The position numbers and the translations under genes were made by a program. From an uncultured Pelagibacteraceae bacterium (GTDB lineage: Bacteria; Pseudomonadota; Alphaproteobacteria; Pelagibacterales; Pelagibacteraceae): a DNA stretch of 64,000 bases. The stretch lies in NCBI GenBank assembly GCA_902596515.1, contig CACJUF010000001.1, forward strand, positions 62,001-126,000, written 5' to 3'. This document shows, piece after piece, positions 32,921 through 40,979 of this stretch; positions within the stretch are counted from its first letter, which is position 1, and every line of letters begins with the position of its first letter. The notes under the pieces were generated by a model. The model worked only from the letters and a program-made list of their open reading frames with translations. It was not told where the DNA came from and made no database searches.

Positions 32921-33836
32921 TATAGTAACACCAACATACAATGAGGAACAAAATATCAAGATACTTTGTGAAGATATAAAAAAAGAATTTGAAAAAATTG
33001 ATTTAGAATACGAACATATAATAATAGATAATGCATCAACCGATAACACAATAAAAATTTTAGAGGAAATTTGCTCTAAAGATAAAAAAGTTAAAGTTAT
33101 AGTTAATTCAAAAAATTATGGACATGTAAGATCACCATTTTATGGATTATTACAAACTAATTCTGATGCAACAATATTAATGGCATCTGACTTTCAAGAT
33201 CCAATAAATTTAATTCCAAAATATATTGAAGAATGGAAAAAGGGAAAAAAGATAGTTCTTGGTCAAAAAACATCATCTGAGGAAAACAAAGTAAAATATT
33301 CTTTAAGAAATATATTTTATAATTTTTTAAATAAAATCTCTGATTTTGAGTTACCGAATAATACTACAGGGGCAGGTATTTTTGATAAATCTGTAATTGA
33401 AAAATTAAAAAAAATTAATGATCCCTACCCTTATTTCAGAGGATTAATCGCAGAATTAGGAGAAGATATAACTACAATAGAGTTTAAACAACCACTACGA
33501 AAATCTGGAACAACAAAAAATAATATATTTACTTTATATGATATTGGAATGCTAGGTATAGTTAAGCACTCTAGAAAACCTCTTAGATTTATGACATTAG
33601 TAGGTTTTATTGCAAGCGTTGTAAGTTTGTTAGTTGGATTAATTTATCTTGTTTATAAATTAATATTTTGGGATTCATTTAGCCTTGGTATAGCACCTAT
33701 AGTAATTGGTATATTTGTTGTAAGTTCAATTCAAATAACTTTATTAGGTTTGGTTGGTGAATATATTGGAATAATCTTATTGCATCAAAGAAATATGCCT
33801 TTAGTCACTGAAAATAAAAGGATAAATTTTGATTAG
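32907..33836 (+). CDS. Family 2 glycosyltransferase with C-terminal TM helices (DPM1/GtrB/ArnC-like)
   Basis: ISIVTPTYNEEQNIKILCEDI; ASDFQDP; two C-terminal hydrophobic helices. Confidence 0.88.
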   Translation: MTKISIVTPTYNEEQNIKILCEDIKKEFEKIDLEYEHIIIDNASTDNTIKILEEICSKDKKVKVIVNSKNYGHVRSPFYGLLQTNSDATILMASDFQDPINLIPKYIEEWKKGKKIVLGQKTSSEENKVKYSLRNIFYNFLNKISDFELPNNTTGAGIFDKSVIEKLKKINDPYPYFRGLIAELGEDITTIEFKQPLRKSGTTKNNIFTLYDIGMLGIVKHSRKPLRFMTLVGFIASVVSLLVGLIYLVYKLIFWDSFSLGIAPIVIGIFVVSSIQITLLGLVGEYIGIILLHQRNMPLVTENKRINFD

Positions 33837-35677
33837 CTACAAATAGGCTTTATTTTTTTAGAGAGATAAATTTTAAAATCTAAACTACTAAAATCTAAAC
33901 AATAATTATTGTCAATATTTTTATTTGATTTGAAGATAATACTATTTTTTTCTATCACCAGAATTGAGGGATTTAATTTTTTATCATAATTTTCAAAGTT
34001 TTTTTCTAATCTTTTAAATTCATTTTTGGGAATAATCGATTGATGAGTAATAATTGGAGAATGTTTATCAATATATTCCTGTTCTAATTTACTGAATTGG
34101 TCTTTTTTATCAAATATTTTTAGTTGATTAGCCAAATATTTTCTACCAAAAAACTTTAATGTGTTTGGATTTCTAATTCTATATCCAGAAATAGTATTTT
34201 CAAAAAATTTTGAAAAATGTTTTTGATCTAGTTCAAAAAAATTAAATAAAGCAAATAATTCCTCGGTAATTTCAACATCTTTTTTGGGTGTCCAAAACGA
34301 GTCTGGTACAATAGAAAAATTCTTAAAACCATTATTAATCAAAAGTAAAAAGAGCCCATGATCTAAACTTAAAATTTCTTTTTTTTGCAAATCCTCTTTA
34401 TTGTTAGTAAAATAGTTTTTTATTATATTGTATTGGTGAATTTTGGTTGAATTATTTTTAATTTGATTAAAGTAAAGATTATTATTTTGAAAAATAATTC
34501 CCAAAATTAATAGAAAAGTAAAAATATTTAAAAATTTAATGATTACAGATGAATTTTTTATAAGTTTTTTTTCAATCAAATAAAAAATCGAAACAAATAA
34601 ATTCAAAATACCAGAAGCGATAATCCAGTTATTAAATTGATAATAATCTACTCCTTTATTAGAAGCGGAAATGAAAATTAGTGTTCCAAGAATTGTCGAT
34701 AAGAAAAAAAAATAAAACACTTTCAAAGTTTTATTATTTAGCATTAGAAATACAGAATTTAATATTAATAAACTTAAAAACTCAATTTTAAAAAAAAAAT
34801 TTACAAAGTAATCAAGTAAAATCTTTTTTTGTGTCAAATCCAATGAAATAACTCCTAATCTTGCAACGAAATCTGTTTCAGCATTAATTAATTGAAATTG
34901 AAAAACTAAAAAATTTCCAAAAATTATTAAAAATAGAATAATATGAAACTTTAATTCTCTTAAAAGAAAATCAATTAATCTATTCCTGAAAATATAAATA
35001 TAAATTAATAAAATTGTTAATGACTCAAATATAAATAAATAAAAAAAACTATGAAGTGACAAAGACATCAAAATAATTATATAAATCATATTTTTTTTAA
35101 AATTTTGATCTTGAGAAATAATTTTCAAACAAAAATATAAAAATCCAAACAAATATAAATTAGAAATTATTGGTCTTGGAAATCGTAATGAATAAAATGT
35201 CGAAAAATTTAGATCCAATATTGTAAATAGATAAAAATCTAAATTTCCTAATAGTTGAAATAAACTAGTTAAAGAAAACATAAAAAAACTCATAAACACT
35301 GATGATTCTTTTGAAAAACTTAATTTTAAAAAAATATTAAAAAATATCGATAAAAATAAAATTACACATAAGAATTCTAAAACTATAAATGAGTAAACAT
35401 CGAAAAATTTATAAAAAAAAATATTAACAATTAAACCTAAAATTGGATATGATATTAAGTCTAATTTACTTTTATCACCTGAATAAGATGGATTGAAATT
35501 AAATTCAGAAAAAGAGTCTATAAACGGAAAATAATAGAAATCATTTAAAAGCAATAGAGTTGATAAATCAATTGGTACTTTGAATATAACAGTTTGGCAA
35601 AACAATTTAAAGAAAACTAAAAAAAATGAAAACAAAGAAAAAATTAAATAGATTTTTTGCTTCATTAAAAAACTCAT
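33833..35677 (-). CDS. Multi-pass membrane protein of unknown function (614 aa), possibly GT-C-like or surface-polymer related
   Basis: Many hydrophobic segments in N-terminal two thirds, soluble C-terminal domain; next to glycosyltransferase. Confidence 0.65.
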   Translation of the reverse strand: MSFLMKQKIYLIFSLFSFFLVFFKLFCQTVIFKVPIDLSTLLLLNDFYYFPFIDSFSEFNFNPSYSGDKSKLDLISYPILGLIVNIFFYKFFDVYSFIVLEFLCVILFLSIFFNIFLKLSFSKESSVFMSFFMFSLTSLFQLLGNLDFYLFTILDLNFSTFYSLRFPRPIISNLYLFGFLYFCLKIISQDQNFKKNMIYIIILMSLSLHSFFYLFIFESLTILLIYIYIFRNRLIDFLLRELKFHIILFLIIFGNFLVFQFQLINAETDFVARLGVISLDLTQKKILLDYFVNFFFKIEFLSLLILNSVFLMLNNKTLKVFYFFFLSTILGTLIFISASNKGVDYYQFNNWIIASGILNLFVSIFYLIEKKLIKNSSVIIKFLNIFTFLLILGIIFQNNNLYFNQIKNNSTKIHQYNIIKNYFTNNKEDLQKKEILSLDHGLFLLLINNGFKNFSIVPDSFWTPKKDVEITEELFALFNFFELDQKHFSKFFENTISGYRIRNPNTLKFFGRKYLANQLKIFDKKDQFSKLEQEYIDKHSPIITHQSIIPKNEFKRLEKNFENYDKKLNPSILVIEKNSIIFKSNKNIDNNYCLDFSSLDFKIYLSKKIKPICS

Positions 35678-35840
35678 AATTTAAGAAATACCAGTATTTA
35701 CTTAAAAAAGAACCGAAATTATTAACTAATCATTTAATTATAGAAATTTATTTTTCTTAAAAAATATTCAATATTGACATACATATGTATCATTTAAAAT
35801 TTGAATTAATTTAAAAATATAATAAGAATGCTCTTCTTAA

Positions 35841-35916
35841 GCCCTTGTAGCTCAGCTGGTAGAGCAATTGATTTGTAATCAATAGGTCCGCGGTTCGAAT
35901 CCGTGCGGGGGCACCA
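35841..35916 (+). tRNA. tRNA-Thr (anticodon TGT)
   Basis: GCCCTTG acceptor, GCTCAGCTGGTAGAGC D-arm, loop TTTGTAA, GGTTCGAATCC, encoded CCA. Confidence 0.95.
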
Positions 35917-35920
35917 TAAC

Positions 35921-36400
35921 TTAATAAACAATCCATTCTTCATACAATCTTGTAGTTTCACCGTAACAAGTTGATACCCGCACTAAAGTACCACCTCCAT
36001 TTACATCTATATTGCTAACTAAGATACCCCCACTATTATATCGAACAATACAAACTCCGTTTTGATGTGGAGCCTGCGCTGCAACAACATTTTCTTTATA
36101 AGGGACAAATGGATTAAGAAACTTTTCTTCAAAGGCAGCTTGTGTTGCAGCTCCTATTTTATTAGCTATGAGACGTTCAGAACAATTAAGATTACCATTC
36201 ATGACTATTTTATCTGCAATTTCACATTTTAGAATTTCTGATTTTATAAATTTTATAGTTTGAGCATGCATTGATTTTACAACATTTTTTTTTGCTGAAG
36301 ACGTATACCCATTATAAGCAACGACTCCCACTGCAGCTAGAGCACCAATAATTGCCACAACTACTAATAGCTCGATTAATGTAAAAGCATTACGCTTCAT
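35921..36400 (-). CDS. Type IV pilin-like protein (class III prepilin signal)
   Basis: MKRNAFTLIELLVVVAIIGALAAVGVVAYNGYTSSAKKN; paired Cys in C-terminal half. Confidence 0.88.
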   Translation of the reverse strand: MKRNAFTLIELLVVVAIIGALAAVGVVAYNGYTSSAKKNVVKSMHAQTIKFIKSEILKCEIADKIVMNGNLNCSERLIANKIGAATQAAFEEKFLNPFVPYKENVVAAQAPHQNGVCIVRYNSGGILVSNIDVNGGGTLVRVSTCYGETTRLYEEWIVY

Positions 36401-36402
36401 AA

Positions 36403-38604
36403 TTAGAATTTATTACTTAATGATATCTCAGTATTATGATTTTTTTCTTCACTTAAAAAATCAAAATTTGAGTTAATTTTAAAATTATAATTATTAATTT
36501 TGTTAACAAATCCTAAAGTTGTTGTATTTGAGTTATCAATCTCAAATGAAAATTTCATATCATCGATTGGTACATATCCTATTATTAAATAAAGCTCATT
36601 ATAAAAACCTTTTCCGCTAGCTCCAAATCTTTCAAAATTAGTTACAACAGACCAGCCTGATATTGAAGTTATATCGAAACCATAACCTATCCTATAGTTA
36701 TGTTTAGACTTATTATTTGTACTATAATTATAGCCAGTTCCTTGATCATTCCTGTAAATAAATTCTGCGTTTGATGATGGACTAAAATCTCCAACATATT
36801 CAATTCTTCCGTGATGATTGGTTGTTCTTTCCTCTTGCTCATTTTCTGTATCAAAAAGAAAACCAATTGTAGCTAAAGCTGTTTTGATATTTTGATCTTT
36901 ATAAATTAATGCGTCAGCTAAACTATCACCTATTGTAGTTTTCTCTCTAAATTCTTTTAGTTTTGTGTACCCTAAATCTATTTTAATACCTGGACTTAAA
37001 TTCAGCTTTTCATCATGTAATCTTTTTCCAAAATTAATCGAACCAAATATCTGTTGTCCTGCTCTATCCCCTTTTAAGGTATTGTTATTTATTACTCTTC
37101 TATGATTGATATCTAGTAAACTAAATCCGATAATACTATCGGTAAAAGACTCGTTATCTTTAAATTTTGTACTATACATAGCTATACTGTAAGTATCTGT
37201 ACTTAGGTTTGTACCTTTATTTCCAATGTCAACATCATCATTTCCATATTGAAAAACATAACCATACATTTCATCTCTATCCTCTTCTTTAATTCTATCT
37301 GCACCAATAGAAATACCATAACCATGAATGTCTCTAGATGACCCGCTTTTTGCACTTTTTCTACCTAAGCTTACTCTTCCTTCACTCCACTGAAACCAAT
37401 CATCACTACTATAAGTTCTATCTTTATCTTTTTTAAGAGTTTCTAAAGCACTTACTAATCTTGCAATTTTTTCATTTGTAAAATCTATCCCTGCATTAAG
37501 GTTATTTAGATTGTCTTTATTTTTATGTCTTCTTAACCATTCAGTCCTATGAAATATTGGAAGAGTATTATTTCTAATTATACGTTTAGCAGACTCAACA
37601 TTTGCCTCAATGATAGCTTTTACATCAGCATTAGCAGAAGGATCAGCACAAGTTATTGTACCTGCACAATCAATATCAAATTCATGAATTTCATTATCTC
37701 CATTTGTCTCATCAGTTGTAACAAACAATTTTGTAAAATTTACAGCAAAAATAAAACCCCTTAAATCATTTACCAGATTTGTATCTGACGGTGATGTTAA
37801 AGAAAATGTTTCAGTAGTAGAGGATAAAGTGGTTATATCGTATGGTGTGCTTAGACTGAATTTTTGCATTATTCCACTATTTCTCTCATCACCAGTTAAG
37901 AACAATTGAGTTCCATCTGGATTAAATTGAATATCTCTCATATCATCCTCAAAACTCTCTAATGAGTCTGAAATTCCTCCTGGAGTAACTCCAGATCTAA
38001 GATCAAAAGGAGTTGCTAAATCATATTGTCTTAATTTATGTGTTCTCATTCCACCTACAAACATTCGTGTGCCATCTGGATTAAAATCTAAAACTCTTAC
38101 TTGATCTTCATTTCCTGAACCATCGACGTCTGCTTCGTATATTTTTTCACAAACTAATGTGGTTGAGTCCCAAGGAGTTGTTAATTTAAATTGATATACC
38201 CCGACACCAGGATTTCCACTGAAATCCTTATTAGTAGTTATAAACATCCGAGTACCATCTGGTTTAAATTCCACAGCATGGGGTAATTCCATATGATCAT
38301 CATCACCTGCACCATCACAAGCTAATGGAGTCCCTTTTGGTGAACCTCCCGAAAAAGAAATTGTTGCTGTGCTAATATCGAATGGTTTACTAAGCGAATA
38401 TTCAATTATGTAACCTTTTCTGGCGTTAGGATTACCTTCACGACTAGTGATATACATTCTGGTTCCGTCGGGCTTAAAGTTTATTCCTCTAATACCAGGA
38501 GTATCATCGTCAACTTCTTTAGTTTGTACAAAAGTAAATTCAGCAAAAGAATTCGAGATCAATAAAGTGCAAAAAAATAAAACAAATAAGAAAACTTTTT
38601 TCAT
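36403..38604 (-). CDS. Secreted beta-propeller-repeat protein with C-terminal outer-membrane beta-barrel (autotransporter-like); start placed at MKKVFLFVLFFCTLL
   Basis: Signal peptide ending SNSFA; about five FxPDGTRMF repeats; C-terminal barrel ending ...SLSNKF. Confidence 0.72.
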   Translation of the reverse strand: MKKVFLFVLFFCTLLISNSFAEFTFVQTKEVDDDTPGIRGINFKPDGTRMYITSREGNPNARKGYIIEYSLSKPFDISTATISFSGGSPKGTPLACDGAGDDDHMELPHAVEFKPDGTRMFITTNKDFSGNPGVGVYQFKLTTPWDSTTLVCEKIYEADVDGSGNEDQVRVLDFNPDGTRMFVGGMRTHKLRQYDLATPFDLRSGVTPGGISDSLESFEDDMRDIQFNPDGTQLFLTGDERNSGIMQKFSLSTPYDITTLSSTTETFSLTSPSDTNLVNDLRGFIFAVNFTKLFVTTDETNGDNEIHEFDIDCAGTITCADPSANADVKAIIEANVESAKRIIRNNTLPIFHRTEWLRRHKNKDNLNNLNAGIDFTNEKIARLVSALETLKKDKDRTYSSDDWFQWSEGRVSLGRKSAKSGSSRDIHGYGISIGADRIKEEDRDEMYGYVFQYGNDDVDIGNKGTNLSTDTYSIAMYSTKFKDNESFTDSIIGFSLLDINHRRVINNNTLKGDRAGQQIFGSINFGKRLHDEKLNLSPGIKIDLGYTKLKEFREKTTIGDSLADALIYKDQNIKTALATIGFLFDTENEQEERTTNHHGRIEYVGDFSPSSNAEFIYRNDQGTGYNYSTNNKSKHNYRIGYGFDITSISGWSVVTNFERFGASGKGFYNELYLIIGYVPIDDMKFSFEIDNSNTTTLGFVNKINNYNFKINSNFDFLSEEKNHNTEISLSNKF

Positions 38605-38605
38605 T

Positions 38606-40000
38606 TTAAAATTTTTCATAAAGATAAGCATGAACTAATCTCGTTTTTTTTTGGTCACTTATTTTAAAATTATTTTTTTCAGTCGATTTACATTCAAAAT
38701 TAACTTCTGGCAAATAACATAAAAACCAAAAACTATTAATATTTTCATTTAAATTTTTATAATCATAAAAATTTAATTCTTTTTCAATGTTTGGTTGAAT
38801 ATTCTTTAAATAATTCATTATCAAAATTGAGGTTCCTCTCGGATTATATAAAACAATATTATTATTATCACTTTTTTTTATTTGATTAAAAACAAAATTA
38901 AACTGCGGTTTAGTTTTAGGTCTATCAAAAATTTCTATTAAGTGGTTTCCAACTGTCAACAAAATTAACAAAGAAATCAATATTCGTCTAAAATGATTAT
39001 TTCTTAAATCGTTAAGTAAACAAGATATTAGTACAAATATTGGTATTAAAATAAAAATGATATATCGGTCATGCAAAACTGGAGTCTTCAAAATTCCATA
39101 CATTAAAGGTATTAAATATGAAAAAAATATTATAGTTAAGAAAAATAGATAATTGTTATTTTCTAAAAATATTTTCTTCCTAAATTTAATGATGAGAAAT
39201 AATAATAATATTAGATAGAAATATCCCATAATTTTTGATCCAAAAAATCTTGGAAAATATAGTCCATCAAATACATTCATTATATCAGATGATAGTTCGT
39301 AATTATTAAATGAAATTTGGAACAAAATATAATTATAATTAAATAGCAAATAAAAAATACAGATTAATAAAAATGAAATATTAAGAAAAATATATCTTTC
39401 TCTAAATAATAAGTATTTGTAGAGAATAAAAAAAATCTGTGAAAAAAAAATAATTAAAGAAAATGGATTTGTGGAATAGTTGATTACAGAAAAAATAATA
39501 AAAAATACTATACCTTTTTTATTATCTTCCTCTTTATTAGACAGATTTAAAAAAAAATATATATTTAAAGCACTAGTTAATAATAATAATGAGTATGGTC
39601 TTACCTCTTGTGAATACTTAATTATATAAATACTTAAGCATGCCAACAGAGTTGTTAATAAAAATGTGTTATCTTTTTTAACTTGGTAGGTAATAGGTCC
39701 AATAATAATTAGAAATAATGAACCAAATATTAAAGGTAAGTATCTTGCTATTTCAGGATTATAACCGACTATACTTAAAAAATATTTTAGAATTAAATTA
39801 AAGAGTATTGGATTGTGATAATCATATTCATGTCTTTTGATGGTTTGATCCCATGATAATTCTGGTTCAGCAATCCAAAAAGATTGCATTTCATCTAACC
39901 AAAAATCCTCAAAATTTATTTGATAAAAAATAGTTAGAATTCCAATAATTATAAAAAAAAAATAAAAAAAATTTTTATTGATTTTTAAATCATTTAACAT
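38606..40000 (-). CDS. GT-C (GT39/GT83-type) polytopic glycosyltransferase
   Basis: FEDFWLDEMQSFWIAEPELSWDQTI...HNPILFNLIL first-loop acidic motif; multi-TM. Confidence 0.75.
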   Translation of the reverse strand: MLNDLKINKNFFYFFFIIIGILTIFYQINFEDFWLDEMQSFWIAEPELSWDQTIKRHEYDYHNPILFNLILKYFLSIVGYNPEIARYLPLIFGSLFLIIIGPITYQVKKDNTFLLTTLLACLSIYIIKYSQEVRPYSLLLLTSALNIYFFLNLSNKEEDNKKGIVFFIIFSVINYSTNPFSLIIFFSQIFFILYKYLLFRERYIFLNISFLLICIFYLLFNYNYILFQISFNNYELSSDIMNVFDGLYFPRFFGSKIMGYFYLILLLFLIIKFRKKIFLENNNYLFFLTIIFFSYLIPLMYGILKTPVLHDRYIIFILIPIFVLISCLLNDLRNNHFRRILISLLILLTVGNHLIEIFDRPKTKPQFNFVFNQIKKSDNNNIVLYNPRGTSILIMNYLKNIQPNIEKELNFYDYKNLNENINSFWFLCYLPEVNFECKSTEKNNFKISDQKKTRLVHAYLYEKF

Positions 40001-40012
40001 TAGCTAAATTTA

Positions 40013-40783
40013 TTAGGAAGTTTCTCTTCTTAATTGTTCAATTTTAATTTTTTTTTGAAGACTTCTATTTTTATCATACATTAGGTTAAATTTTATATTT
40101 TGGTTTGTTTTAACAATAACGTTTTTTGCATTTCTTACTTCGATGTTATCTGCAACAGCACTTATTGGTCTTTTTTTAGGATTTAAATTTTTAATAATTA
40201 TTTTTGATTTATGACTTACTACTTTTCCTTTCCATCTTCTGGGCCTAAATGGACTTATCGGAGAAATAGATAGCTTTTTTGAGTTTAAACTTAGTATTGG
40301 TCCATGAACTGACAAATTATAAGCAGTACTCCCTGCGGGCGTTGAAACTAGAACGCCATCGGAAACTAATCTTTTGATAACTTGTTTTGAGCCATACCTT
40401 ATTGATAATGAGGCTGCCTGCCTACTTTGTCTTAAAATTGAAACTTCATTAATAGCTAAATATTTTCTTATTTGATTTTTACTATTTTTAACAATCATCT
40501 CTAATGGAGAAATAGAAATAACATTAGATCTAAATAGATTATTAATTATTGTTTTTGAAGAAAATTTATTCATCAAAAAACCATAATTTCCAGAATTTAT
40601 TCCATAAAAGAATTTTTTTGATTTTTTATACTTTTTTAATGTCTTAAGCATAAACCCATCACCACCAATAACTATGACAATATTAGATTTTGAGGGTTCA
40701 TGTTTATTTAATTTTCTAACTAGAGAATTTTTAATTTTCTGTGATTTTATATTTTTATCAGAAATGATTTGTATATATTTCAT
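40013..40783 (-). CDS. nadK: NAD kinase
   Basis: VIGGDGFMLKTLKKY; GINSGNYGFLMN; SDGVLVSTPAGSTAYNLSVHGPIL. Confidence 0.93.
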   Translation of the reverse strand: MKYIQIISDKNIKSQKIKNSLVRKLNKHEPSKSNIVIVIGGDGFMLKTLKKYKKSKKFFYGINSGNYGFLMNKFSSKTIINNLFRSNVISISPLEMIVKNSKNQIRKYLAINEVSILRQSRQAASLSIRYGSKQVIKRLVSDGVLVSTPAGSTAYNLSVHGPILSLNSKKLSISPISPFRPRRWKGKVVSHKSKIIIKNLNPKKRPISAVADNIEVRNAKNVIVKTNQNIKFNLMYDKNRSLQKKIKIEQLRRETS

Positions 40784-40787
40784 TTAA

Positions 40788-40873
40788 TGGTGCCCTCGGC
40801 CAGACTCGAACTGGCACTCCGCAAGCGGCAAGGATTTTAAGTCCTTTGTGTCTACCAATTTCACCACGAGGGC
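40788..40873 (-). tRNA. tRNA-Leu (anticodon TAA, long variable arm)
   Basis: GCCCTCG acceptor, loop CTTAAAA, class II variable arm, GTTCGAGTC, encoded CCA. Confidence 0.95.
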
Positions 40874-40979
40874 ATTAATGAATTTCATGAGTGTTTATGC
40901 CAATATTTATAATTGAACAAGAGGAATAAGTAAATTTTTTTATCTTATCCTATCTAGATCCTAGATAGATCCTAGTTTG

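Noticed and set aside
35841-35916. tRNA-Thr 3' end as an att site with a distal duplicate
   Set aside because: No second copy of the tRNA 3' segment noticed and no integrase present; a computed repeat search would be needed
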